64,000 nt of DNA from Gentiana macrophylla (Eukaryota > Streptophyta > Magnoliopsida > Gentianales > Gentianaceae). The position numbers and the translations under genes are program-made. Below the pieces are notes generated by a model. That model was not told where the DNA came from, did not search any database, and saw nothing but the letters and a program-made list of their open reading frames with translations. Positions within the stretch are counted from its first letter, which is position 1; every line of letters starts with the position of its first letter. The stretch lies in NCBI GenBank assembly GCA_026214975.1, contig JAOBSW010001085.1, positions 1-64,000 of the forward strand, written 5' to 3'. Positions 49,601-59,928 of the stretch are shown here, in pieces.

Positions 49601-51283
49601 GTCTGCGCTATTCTTGCCACCTATTTCAACAAACAAATTGCATGGAATTAACATGAAGTATAAATACATGATTCAAGAACCATATATGCACAGGAATATT
49701 GGAACTCAAGAATCCAAATAACCAAAAAAATAAAAGGGCAAAGATGTATTGGAAGGTCAAAAGTATAAGCAAATAACCAAATCTAACCAATATATTACAG
49801 TGCTTCAACACAAAACAGAAATCTCTCTTCGAAAATGCATCAGGAAATTGCCCTAATTTTCTTAGGAATGAAAGTACAACGATTTTGCCCTCACACATCT
49901 TTAAACTAAAGCATTAAACAATGGTCATCAGACAGATATCAACAGGAGAATTAGGTCCAGTCAAGTCAACTCATTGTCTTCCTCAAAACCTTCCAAAGGT
50001 GAAAATCCAGGTTTCCATACATATAACTCCTTTAAAAATAAAAACCATTTTTCACTCACATTGTCCAGGTTTATTTTTTAAAAAAGCATATACATAGAGT
50101 CTGAGCAGCATCCATTATAAAAAATCAGCTAAAATGTCAAAAACCAGCAAGTCACATTAGAACCTTTGAACTCAGAACAATCAGTTTCTCAAAAGATAGC
50201 AAGTTACAGTACAGATACCAAGCCTCACATTTCCTGCACAATATCCCCATCCCACTTAGTGAAGTCACCAAACAAGTAACGAAAATGAGAAAACGCGTCT
50301 TTAATAGACCCTTCTTTGGAATGTGAATTAACTCAGGAGTTGATTACAGCTTACAGGGGTTCAAGGTCTAACGCTCATAGCCACCAGAAGTACAATCATC
50401 TCCAATCCCCTTCCTATTCCCCCTGCCCCCCACCCACCCCCAGACCCTGCTCCCACCAATCCATAATAAAAACCATAAACTTTCAGTATCACTAAAAACA
50501 AGTTAAAAGAAACAATAAAAACCGGAAGAAAAAAAAGCGCCACGATACTACAAAGAATAAACAAAATGTCCACAATCAGTAACACTCCACCCCCGTGGAT
50601 AGCCCTAACCAGGGTGTGGTACGTCAGATTTTTGTCATCGTGTTCCAAAGAAGCAAACTAATTGCTGAAAGAAAAAAAAAAACAGAAGCAGCAGCAGTAT
50701 AATGAGAAGAAGAAAAACCCACAAACTCTCAAACACTCAAGGTGATATGCAAAAGTGGGAATTTCCCATTAAAAAAAGATGCGATCTTTCTCTTGCTCAT
50801 ACAAGCAAAAGTGCAAAACTACAAATGCTTTGTGGGGGGTTCATACTATTTCTACAGTTAAACGAAAGTTAGGTAACCTAAGTTACCATTAGGAACATGA
50901 GCAAGATTGATCCCAGTAGAAGAAAGGGCCTCCTGATTAGACCTAGAAAGCTGAGTAACATCCCCGAAAGCAGTAATCTGAATAGGACCCTTAATCCCAT
51001 TAGTCCTTAGAGCGGCAGCAACAAACTGAGCCACTCTATACGCATTGGTACCCCCAGGCAAATTGCAGTTCTCGAAATCCCACCACACCGACACTCTCAC
51101 CTTCCTGCTCTCCTCCTCATATCCGTACCGGCCGGAGTAGGAAGCTGGATTACCACTTCCTGTGCTTGATGATAATGTATTGAAATGGGAAATCTGGAAG
51201 ACGAATTTTGGGGCATTTGAATGATTCTTTTGGATTAAAAGTGAGAACCTTGATAAGTGTCGTGCACAGAGCTGTGGTTTCAT
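46604..51283 (-). CDS. NYN-domain nuclease with two OST-HTH/LOTUS domains (MNU1/MNU2 type), one apparent frameshift
   Basis: Three exons: 51283-50887, 49620-48108 and 47788-46604, with clean GT-AG joins. An Arg/Ser-rich N-terminus (about 1-55) suits mitochondrial import. The NYN (PIN-like) nuclease domain spans about 63-200 with its acidic residues: WWDFEN (D69), NSADRSLLID (D139) and LISGDKDF (D165, D167). OST-HTH/LOTUS domains lie at about 258-329 and 754-825, separated by a low-complexity linker. The architecture matches Arabidopsis MNU1/MNU2, which take part in 5' processing of mitochondrial transcripts. As written, the frame stops at 47038-47040 after 886 residues. One missing base in the GGG run just upstream would join it to the frame that continues to 46604 (SYSFV, DKLIEGILGRLKK), about 1030 residues in all. 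This is either a real truncation or a consensus error. Confidence 0.88.
48822..48953 (-). repeat. 66-bp in-frame tandem duplication in the nuclease linker
   Basis: Two 66-bp copies (48822-48887 and 48888-48953) encode two successive 22-residue units of the type PNSVPLSQSNGDLTTS. The duplication keeps the frame and lies in the disordered linker between the LOTUS domains, so it is probably tolerated and may vary in copy number. Confidence 0.85.
50407..50454 (-). other. G-rich, potential G-quadruplex tract in nuclease intron 1
   Basis: The minus (coding) strand carries six runs of three or more G within about 45 bases, separated by loops of 1-4 bases. This fits a G-quadruplex-forming sequence in both the DNA non-template strand and the intron 1 pre-mRNA. 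The intron spans 50886-49621 and is otherwise AT-rich. Confidence 0.6.
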
Positions 51284-51299
51284 TTTTCGGTTGATTCTA

Positions 51300-51930
51300 T
51301 TTCAGGGGAATGCGAGCAGGGATGGCATTTGAGGCGCTGAAGCCTGAACGGGGAAGGGTTTTGACAAGAAGGGTTTAAGCAGCTGCAGTAAGAAGTAATG
51401 GATGGGAACTTAATAAAATTTACTACTCAATTGCAACATTTTATATTTATTGGTGAGGTAGCCATTCATTTTAACTCTCTTTCACATAATACACTTTTGG
51501 CGTGTGTGAGAGGTTAGAAATGAAAGATGGTAAAGTATGCCACTTGGTACAACCTTTATACAACGGTTGCACCATAAAATTTTTCATTATAATGATTGTA
51601 AAATAGGCAATAATTTGCACTCCGCCCTAACTACCGTTTTCATATAATCAACCTCGTGAAGATTTGTTAATTTTTTCAATATCGATTGTCACATTTCTCT
51701 CAATCGATTTTATAGAAATTCGGTTTTTAATTCTGAAATTGGCTTTCACATGATCGTTTATATTGGGTGTACATGTGTGTGGCGTATCAGTAGATCAGAG
51801 TAGTGCAAATAAAGTCCCATTATAGAATTTTCTAAGGCATGACTTGTTTTCTCCTACTAAAAAGATTGATATTCGGTATTGAATTCATGATCCGCAAAAT
51901 TGTTTGGGATGCAAAAGATGATCAAAGGAA
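51300..51930. other. Promoter side of the nuclease gene
   Basis: This lies upstream of the nuclease ATG on the minus strand. A GC-richer patch (about 51300-51390) next to the start suits a 5' UTR or core promoter; beyond it the DNA is AT-rich without recognisable elements. No TATA box can be assigned with confidence. Confidence 0.4.
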
Positions 51931-52094
51931 AATGCATTCTAAGTCGTTGAATGTTTGTTGCGCATCAAATTCACAAGGGGTCTCGATTTTCATGACCTAA
52001 CGTGCTTCAATCATGCCATGCTAGCCGAGCAAGCTTGGTGTAGTATTCAACATCCTGTTTCTTTGGTAAATTGTTTCCTTCATGCGAAATATTT

Positions 52095-52204
52095 TTCTCA
52101 TATCTTTTTTTCTGTCTTAAAATGGGCTCAACTACAAGATCATTGTTCTTTCTCATATCTTTTTTTCTGTCTTAAAATGGGCTCAACTACAAGATCATTG
52201 TTCT
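52095..52204 (+). repeat. 55-bp tandem duplication in the LINE
   Basis: Two nearly identical 55-bp copies start at 52095 and 52150, both containing CTTAAAATGGGCTCAACTAC. The duplication occurred after the LINE lost function. Confidence 0.85.
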
Positions 52205-52306
52205 TGTGGAAAGGCATTCCTGCTGGGAGGGATCTTTTATCGGTTGGATTATACGATTGAAAATCACACGTATCATTGTTAAAGCTCTCTTCATCGGGCC
52301 ACACAT

Positions 52307-52485
52307 TGTAACGCCTGCACTCACGGCCAGATGGCTTAAATGAGTCATAAATGGTCGGTCAAGCTGCGCAGACCGACGCCTCGCTTGGTCTAAAAGGGCT
52401 AATTAACCCGAGTTGACAAGACCTTTATGTCTCACACTTATACGGGGGTGAGCAATATTTTATTTAACCGATGTGGGATTTTACA
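52307..52485. mobile_element. Solo LTR of the TRIM family
   Basis: A single 179-bp unit starts TGTAACGCC and ends GATGTGGGATTTTACA, flanked on both sides by CACAT (52302-52306 and 52486-52490), a 5-bp target-site duplication. It matches the LTRs of the complete TRIM at 59414-59928, including GACAAGAC.TTTATGTCTCA. A solo LTR arises by recombination between the two LTRs of a full copy. Confidence 0.88.
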
Positions 52486-53066
52486 CACATGGAACGAAGC
52501 TCTGATTTCGTGGAGTCTTCGTACGTTTTGAGGCAGACTGCATTATAAATATCACTTTACCTCTTCTCAACAACGTGATCGTTTGATATGGCATCATATC
52601 TCAAACGGGATATACTATGTCAAATCTGGATATTATTTAGCTCGTGAACAAGAAGCGTGAAGCGATATGGTAATCGACATTGCTTCATCATCACATGGCA
52701 ATAAAAGTTTTGGAACATGTTTTGGAAGCTTAAGGCCCATCCAAAGGTTATTCACTTCCTTTGGAGAGGAGTTACAAACTCTCTACCCGCGTTACATAAC
52801 TTGAAAATCAGAGGCAGCGGATCCGGATTGTATGAGCCGGTATGTGGGAAAGGTAAAGAAACACTTGAACATCGTCTTTTTTAATCGTGATACCCCATAG
52901 GCCGTTTGGAATAAGATGGATCTCAAGCCTTTTTGGCATGACTTGAGGTTGTCCTTCTTTCATGACATTGTTGATCATATTATGCAAATGTCGGACTATC
53001 ATAAGCGCACTTGTTACGTGCATCTCCTTTGGTGCCAACTTATGTAACTAATGTTGATGCCAACTT

Positions 53067-53547
53067 TTTTTTTTTCCCCACCGAAATGAAAGGAATTAAT
53101 TCATTAAAAAAACAAACTAAAGATAAATACAACCGGACACACGTCGGAAAAACACACCGGACCACCACCAGCAACTGTTGGAAACTACTAAAATGGACAA
53201 ACAAGAAGAAAAAAACATCATGGGGCAAACCTCAATCACGCCAAATTTTGTCTCATCGAGTAACTCTTGATTTAAGAACATAACAACACAAGAGCCAATA
53301 ACATCTGCCTTATATCAAAGGTAACAAAGACCTCCGTCATCGAAAAAGACTTCCGAAGACTAAACAAAGCAGTTTCAAACGGCCGTCCAATTACTGGCGG
53401 TAGCCACAACAACCGGCGACCACCCAACAGATGCAAAAGGTAAAAGCCTAAGAAAGACACCATGCATAAACACCGGCCATGGCCAAGACACTCTAAACAC
53501 CGCCTTCAAAACCAGCCCACAAAAACCACCGTGAGAGCCATATGCCG
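53067..53547 (-). mobile_element. 5'-truncated L1-type LINE, 3' UTR and poly(A)
   Basis: Inserted on the minus strand: its 3' end is the poly(T) run at about 53065-53076 on the plus strand, preceded by the LINE-like TTAATGAATTAATTCC. The flanks GTTGATGCCAACTT (53053-53066 and 53548-53561) are a perfect 14-bp target-site duplication, typical of target-primed reverse transcription. No intact coding sequence remains; the minus frames at 53040-53463 are 3' UTR. Confidence 0.82.
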
Positions 53548-53674
53548 GTTGATGCCAACTTCACAACAGGAAAACTTTATGTTGGCGGATTGTTTCAAGA
53601 TGAAAATGGTAAGGTGCTAAACCTTTTTTTTTTTTTTTTGGCTTCTTGATTGGGACAAGCTACATGGTTGAAAT

Positions 53675-54131
53675 CAGTGACGGAACCAGGAAAAAATTTC
53701 GGGGTGGTCTTGGTGTAAAAATTTCGGGATGGTCTTGGTATATAGAAATTTCGGGGTGGTTTTGGTCTTGGTAACATCAAGAAAAAGACACATAACATAC
53801 TAATATTAACACTACTACTAAAAAAAAAAGGCTTTATTGTTAAAAAGGACAAAATAAGAGTGGAAATGTGTAAAAAGGACAGTGGAATTTTTTATTGGGT
53901 GAAAAGGACAAACCAAACAGTGGAATAGTGGATTCCACTGTAAATATAATGCAACCAAGAGTGTATTTTGAATAACAAACAGTGGAATTGTCCTTTAACA
54001 CATGATTTTTTTTCCACTGTCCTTAATCCTATTTTTCAACTTTTTTTGTCCTTTATTACCACTCCCCCAAAAAAATTCAAAATTTGGGGTGGGCTTGAGA
54101 CCACCCCTTTGCTAACGTGGTTCCGCCCCTG
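53675..54131. mobile_element. hAT-type MITE with 8-bp target duplication
   Basis: The terminal inverted repeats read CAGTGACGGAACCA on the left and CAGGGGCGGAACCA in reverse complement from the right. GTTGAAAT flanks both sides (53667-53674 and 54132-54139), the 8-bp duplication of hAT elements. At 457 bp it is noncoding. Its middle (about 53830-54060) contains a sequence family that recurs at 61587-61985. Confidence 0.85.
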
Positions 54132-54139
54132 GTTGAAAT

Positions 54140-54970
54140 GGGGGAAGCCCTCGCCATTTAAGCATATTTTTTTTAATTATTCTGAATATTTGCGAAAATT
54201 ATATAATCTGAGCTTAGGGATTAATTAAAATATTACTTTTATTTCAGATGATTGATTCAGAATCGACTATACAGGAAGTGAATTCTTAACTCTAAAATCG
54301 ATTTTTATACGTATTATATTTTTTTAATACAAATAATATGGTGTATCAATAGAATCATTATGATACAAATAAATACACTTTTTCCCCATCAAATGCCACA
54401 TTTGTACAGCAATTGAGATGTTAAGACGAAGGAAAACGTCCCTACAGGCTACAAACAAGTTCATAACTAGTCCTCCCCATTTCTCAAGGGATGAAGTATC
54501 CGAGGACTTCCACCCAGGCACCCACCAGGTGCATGTCCTTATTCTAGACAAAGTCAAAATTGTCCCCAAATGAATTTTTGGTGAATTTTTCTTGTGTAAA
54601 AACAATTTGACCACTTAAAAAAAAAAAAAAAAAAAAAAAAAACATACCGTGTATCTAGAGGTGTTTATTGGCCGAACTGAACGAGCAGAATACATGTTGT
54701 TCAAGTTTAATTTATTTAGGTTATTAATTTGTTTGTTATCATTTGTTGAATAATCAAACAAAAATATATGTTCATTCCTTGACGAGTTTGTTTATGATCA
54801 TTCGTTCAATAAAAAAAATTAAAAAATTACATTGAACATTAACCCGTTTAAAACACAAAATAATGGGAGGTTATTGTGTGCTGAGAGAATTTAAGGTGAA
54901 GTGACGGGTGAAACGATCAGAACCACAGAGTTTAAATACATAATAAAATTGTGTGGTGTGGGAGCTGCCA
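54140..54970. other. Intergenic, no gene seen
   Basis: AT-rich sequence with a poly(A) run of about 24 near 54618. The minus frame at 54324-54614 has no recognisable domain. Confidence 0.45.
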
Positions 54971-54973
54971 CAC

Positions 54974-55000
54974 GGTGTCTCCACATTATGTGGAGACACC
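54974..55000. repeat. Perfect 12-bp inverted repeat with 3-base loop
   Basis: GGTGTCTCCACA, TTA, TGTGGAGACACC. It is flanked by CACAC/ACACA text and GTGTGG phrases nearby (54950 and 55125), so it is probably the core of a small fold-back element. It lies 0.4 kb downstream of the membrane-protein gene. Confidence 0.7.
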
Positions 55001-55387
55001 ACACAATAATGGAAAATTTATCACTAGATTTCCTCTTAGGGAGCAGCTGCTACGCAAAAGATCCTGACAACACAATTTCCACACACGGTGACACGGGGCA
55101 CTGTATATTCCACCTCTGAAACTGTGTGGTCCAGATCCCGCCACGTAGACAGTTCCCTACTAGTGAGTCCCTACACTAGAACGACCCCACAATAATCTCC
55201 CCAAAATAACAATAGAGTACGCTAGATTGATTGAAGTGACAAACACAAAATACCAAAACTAGAGGCAGACGAGATTGAAGTGACAAATCCACAAATACAG
55301 CTAGCAAATTAACAACCATCACTTTCATCTCAAGAACTAAATTAAAATAAACCCCTCCAGAAATTACTACTACCTTTATTTAATTAA

Positions 55388-55995
55388 CTAGAAACAGAGG
55401 AGGACAACAGAGGAGGAAACCATGAATCCGTAAATGAAAATCAAGAACCCAAAATGCAGAGCCCAATTCCTCTTGAACTTACCAAAATAGCTCTCAGATG
55501 GTTCTTGATACGGCACTTCAAATTCATCTCCATACTCATCAAACACCACACCATTTCCTCCGCCGCCATTGTTGTTGAGCTTCATCTTCAACTGCCTTAG
55601 CCTTTCTGTAGCTAACCCAAGAGTCAACTTGTGGCATCTCCTCTGATACTTGAACCCATTTATGCATCTGAGTGTCTGGGCAACAGAAACATAAAATATT
55701 AGATGAGCTAAGGAGAGAAGACCAATGGGTATCCAGCAATGCCTACATTGGAGCCTAGAGGTTTGGGTCTGAGCCAAGAATACTATGGATAAGAAGAGGA
55801 AGAAGAGGTGGAAGAGTTTCCATAGCTCTTTCTTTTGAAGGTCTACTGCCTTTTTCTTCTCAAGGGTCTTCTCGAAATGGAGCTGGATTATGGTGTTTAG
55901 TGCTTGCAATGCGGTCTCTCTTGGTATTAGGTTTTGGTGGTGTGGGGTGGCGGAGATGGTGGTGGTGTTGCTAGTTGGGGACCGTATTCCGCCAT
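55388..55995 (-). CDS. Plant-specific three-span membrane protein, start region frameshifted
   Basis: A single exon encodes ALNTIIQLHFEKTLEKKKAV, then hydrophobic spans at about 28-50, 62-83 and 150-173 (counted from the codon at 55909). Between them are a Cys-containing SRLQCRHCWIP turn, a basic GFKYQRRCHKLTLG stretch, a Gly/Asn run and an acidic FDEYGDEFEVPY segment. I recognise it as a conserved plant family without assigned function. No ATG exists in this frame: upstream it runs open to a stop near 56057 without Met. An ATG at 55995 opens another frame (MAEYGPQLATPPPSPPP) that stops at 55927-55929. One extra base around 55930 would fuse it to the conserved frame just before PRETALQALN. 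This suggests a one-base deletion or consensus error. No neighbouring operon-like context applies. Confidence 0.75.
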
Positions 55996-56056
55996 CAGAG
56001 GGCAGTAATTTGGTGGAATTTTGTAAAGCAGTGGAAAAATGGGTGGCCCAGCCTGT

Positions 56057-56623
56057 TTATATATTGGGAAGAGCAATTGCAGACCTTAGAAACCCATTAT
56101 CTATTTGGAGGTTTACAGGTTCTTTCTACGGTAGGGACTCCGAGTCTCTATATAAGAATTTACCATATTTGGACAACCAACATACTCTTGACCAAGTGAA
56201 TGAACCGGACTGGGACCGCTGATTCTTTTTTACCGTCGGTTTAGCATGATTAGGCCGAACCGAGTTGCCACACACGGGTCCACGGTTCAGGGGCAGATCT
56301 CTCTTTATTACAATATTATGTTACAATATTACAGCATTGGTGCTGTGTGTGTTAGGGAGGGCTAAACTTGGAAATTCAAACTTAAACTACAAAAAAAACC
56401 ATAAGGCAAACATTCACAGCCCTGCTGTAATACAACAGGAGATCCCAACTCCACGGTTCAGATCAAGTTTCAAAACAATTATGCTAATTATATTTTTACA
56501 TTTTCAAAATTTACTTATTCTTATCAATTATAATAACAAATTACTATTAATTACATTCAATCAGACCGGCCACCCATAAGCGCAGCAGCAGACAAAAGCG
56601 CTTGCCTCAGGTGGCGCGCCTTG

Positions 56624-56663
<40 letters not shown>

Positions 56664-58220
56664 GTCCATGCACAAGCCAAGGACTCTCGCAGATGACGAG
56701 AAATAAATTAACGATTCTGAATGCAAAACCGAACTCATTCGTGAACCTTCAAATCGAGCGCATTAGGTGTGCACGCGGGCATGCACAAGCCAAGGTAAAT
56801 CTGGATTGGATTTGCACCCCCTGCGTCGCGTAGAAAGCGGTGTATAATGTTGCTTTATTCCAACTACACTAAAACAATATCATATAAATATTGCTTCTTT
56901 TTCCTTCTTCCAACCAATGTGGGAGAAAAGTTTCTTCCCATTTTTCCTTTTCATAACACACACTTAAACCCAATAGGCAATATGACATATCATCAATTTT
57001 CCAACAAACCGACTTTAAGCGTTAATTTCTCATTCACTCGTTATCCGAATTGAATAATTCCAAATCACGAATTCATCTACGACTCACGTAGTTTTGTAAT
57101 TAATAAACATTACATATATTCTATACAAGAATATATCAGAAATACGCTTTATAAAGTCACATGAATAAAATGATTATAAAATCATTTTTAATTTATTTTT
57201 AATTCAATTCCACATTTTCTCCAACAAGTATCAAGTATGTTTTGTACTTTTGTTTATGCATATGATGATATGAATTTGAATTATTACTTGCAGGTATGTT
57301 TCGGCGCTTATTAATGAACTCGAATTTTGTATTTACTGGATGTTATAAATACAATGTTGATATATTTTGTAAGTATGTGTTCAAGAAAAAAAATTTAAGC
57401 GCAGCGCCCACTGCATCGATTCGCGCCGGGTTTGGTTGGGTGCCCTGCAGATTCAATTGTAATATATATATATCTTAGGAAAATAGGCGTTAAATCGCAC
57501 CAGCGCGCGTTCGCTTGGCTTTTGTAGTTAAATAACGTGAAGTAACATTTGTATAAATTGTTGATATAAGATTTGTCAATTGTAGCTAGAAATAATAACT
57601 GTTTCTAATTAACAGGCTATTGTAAAAGGCAACCGCGAAAGAATTAAGCTGCAACAATAGATAATTGAACTAATTACAAAAGCGGCGAAAGCGAAGAACT
57701 CACTAGTGAAAGTCTACTGAGAGTAAACGGCGCACAAAGCACTCGATAACAGCTTGACCCAAGAAGACTCGAAAAGCAATCTGAGCCACACACATGGGCA
57801 ATTCGTTTATCTATCCCCGAAATCGCACATCTCTTTCTAATTCAGAAGATGAAATCGGACTGTGAATTGACCGGAAGCGTACAGCGAGGAAGAAAAACGC
57901 GGTTTCAAGCTTGGGGAAGCTAACCACCAGCCGTCCTTTTTTTTATGTAAGAAAAAAGATGATTATCTATAGCTTTTATTTTTTATATTATAACCTAACA
58001 GATAAAAATATTTGGAAGGCTCTAACTATGAAAACGGACTGGGCCCAAAAAGTTGCGTATTTAACATTTTTTTCTTGAGGGGTAGCCTATTTAACATTTA
58101 CTTTGGATAAATTGAACCAGCCCAACCAACACAAAGCCCAATCCAAGAAATAAACTACTTTTGCCTTTTGCAATGTCAACCGAAATAATATAGAAATTGT
58201 TTGTAAGAATTTGTAAGAAA
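56057..58220. other. Intergenic DNA upstream of the membrane-protein gene
   Basis: The part next to 56000-56230 is the likely promoter and 5' UTR. Beyond it is AT-rich DNA, with a 33-base poly(A) run at 56626-56658 preceded by GC-rich AGCGC phrases. Similar AGCGCAGCGCC text lies near 57398. No gene or complete element was recognised; frames at 56265-57478 are short and domain-free. Confidence 0.45.
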
Positions 58221-58229
58221 TGAACACGT

Positions 58230-58266
58230 CACCAGCTTCACTCTCTTTTTATTATATATAGTAAGA
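58230..58266 (-). mobile_element. Helitron-like 5' terminus
   Basis: On the minus strand, TCTTACTATATATAATAAAA then AGAGAG resembles the 5' end of the Helitron at 36174, followed by related ACGTGT(T/C)CATTT text about 20-30 bases in. The matching CTRR end with hairpin was not located, so this may be an isolated end. Confidence 0.4.
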
Positions 58267-58552
58267 TAAGATATATTAACATGAATAAGTATTGAAAAAT
58301 TTATGTTACATTTCTATACATAAAGAAAATAAGTGTTGTTTATAAAACAATTATGTAAGATAAATTTGTGTAGAAATAAGATACAAATGTTAAGTTGCAT
58401 TATAACGTAAATGTTTTTGTATACAATTCGTGTCATTTTATTTATTTTAATATGGTAGTGTACGTATGGAATAATTGTTGTTTATAAGACTTAAATCGTT
58501 TTCTATTGTAACATGGTAGTTTATGTTTGAAGTAAATGCTGTTTGTAAAAGT

Positions 58553-58962
58553 AATATATAAATTTTAAGTTTTTTTTAAACGTTTGTACGTATCTTTTAT
58601 ATACAATCGTGTCGAAAACACGACACATATAAAAAATCACAGCGAATGTAATTCTATAGTTTTTTTTATATGTGTTTATTAAGTTTTAAGATAAGTTGAT
58701 TATATATTTGTAAAATAAGTTTGGTTTCTAAAATGTTACAAGTACAAAAAATTGTTTAAATATATTACGTGACATATATATCGTAAACAAGTAAGATATA
58801 AATTTTAGGTTTTTTTTTATGCATGTACCGAAAAATCGGTGATTACGTATATTTTATATGCAATTGTGTCGAATACACGGCACATACAAAAAAATCAAAG
58901 TGAACGTGGTTCTATAGTTTTTTTATACGTGTTTATTAAGTTTTAAGATAAGTTGATTATAG
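58553..58962. repeat. About 240-bp imperfect tandem duplication
   Basis: Two copies share ATATAAATTTTA.GTTTTTT, TATATGCAAT.GTGTCGAA, ACAC..CACATA, TTCTATAGTTTTTTT and TGTTTATTAAGTTTTAAGAT. AT-rich and noncoding; possibly part of the same element as the Helitron-like end. Confidence 0.65.
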
Positions 58963-59413
58963 GATGAAATAGTTGGGAAATTAGAATAATAAAAATAGCC
59001 GTTGGAACTGCCGGTTCCAGTTCCGGGTGGTTAGACCGCCACCCGAACTAGATTTTCGTGTTACTAACCCGTAAATACTGATGCCCCGAGCTTTCGGTCT
59101 ACATATCCTTGACTACCTTGCAATTGAGCTTGTTAGTTCCACACATTTCAATGATGTTGCGAGGTGTTACTAATACGTAAGTGATGATATGGCATTGTGA
59201 TTTACGAATTATCCGAAACGAGAAATGTACGGTGTGTCCGTTTCGGGTTTGTTCGGAATTTTGGTGTATAGTGTCAATTTTTTTATAATATGCTCCTGTA
59301 TAGTTTCTTTATAAAAAAAAATCGAAAATTCAAAAGAAAAAAAAAAGCTATTATGAATTACAAGAACAATGTATGTATATAGTTGTTATATAAGTCCAAA
59401 AATGGACTAAAAT

Positions 59414-59928
59414 TGTAACGCCCCCAGACCCCGGGCCTGGTAGCGATAAATAAGTCATAAATGTTCGGTCAACTGCTTAGACCTCCGTCCTCGCTTGGTC
59501 TAAAAGGGCTAACCCGAGTTGACAAGACATTTATGTCTCACACTTATATGGGGGTGAGCATTCTCTTATTTTACCGATGTAGGACTTTACATTCTCCCCC
59601 CCCCCCCCCCTTATAAGGGACTAGCGTCCTCGCCAAGACGGCCGAAACTGTTCGGATCGCCCCTACCAGAGGTAACTCAGAGGTCATCCTTACACGCCTT
59701 AGCATGCGGTGCGGCGTATAGTCCGCGTCGATAGTCGGGCTCGATACCATTCCGTAACGCCCAGGACACTCGGGCCGATATATTAAATGAGTCATAAATG
59801 TCCGGTCAACTGCTTAGACCGCCGTCCTCGCTTGGTCTAAAAGGGCAAACCCGAGTTGACAAGACATTTATGTCTCACACTTATATGGGGGTGAGCATTC
59901 TCTTATTTTACCGATGTGGGACTTTACA
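59414..59928 (-). mobile_element. Complete TRIM retrotransposon
   Basis: A 515-bp terminal-repeat retrotransposon in miniature. The LTRs lie at 59414-59591 and 59753-59928 (about 177 bp, differing at few places) and AAAAT flanks both sides (59409-59413 and 59929-59933). Read on the minus strand, a Met-tRNA-type primer site (TGGTATCGAGCCC) follows the right LTR. A polypurine tract with 15 consecutive G precedes the left LTR. The 161-bp interior has no coding capacity. The layout resembles Cassandra-type TRIMs, but I see no 5S-rRNA-like promoter in the LTR. It would depend on other elements' enzymes. Confidence 0.9.

Larger units (their letters stand above)
51935..54170 (+). pseudogene. LINE ORF2 3' part (zf-RVT and RNase H), split by three insertions
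   Basis: Plus-strand pieces read in LINE order. HDLTCFNHAMLAEQAW and GRDLL (51980-52240) come first, then RLIWHHISNGIYYVKSGYY (about 52580-52640). The zinc-binding zf-RVT part follows (PKVIHFLWRGVTNSLPALHN then PVCGKGKETLEH, 52735-52875). Last is the start of the RNase H fold (VDANFTTGKLYVGGLFQDEN, about 53546-53610; then GTSYMVE...MGEALAI across the hAT insertion). Frameshifts and stops occur throughout. The pieces line up once the solo TRIM LTR (52307-52485), the truncated LINE (53067-53547) and the hAT MITE (53675-54131) are removed. Confidence 0.8.

Noticed and set aside
50361..50648. 95-codon minus-strand frame with hydrophobic segment
   Set aside because: It lies wholly inside intron 1 of the nuclease gene and crosses the G-rich tract; no domain.
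59414..59928. 5S rRNA-like (Cassandra) promoter in the TRIM LTR
   Set aside because: The overall layout resembles Cassandra, but I could not find convincing 5S A-box, intermediate element or C-box text in either LTR.
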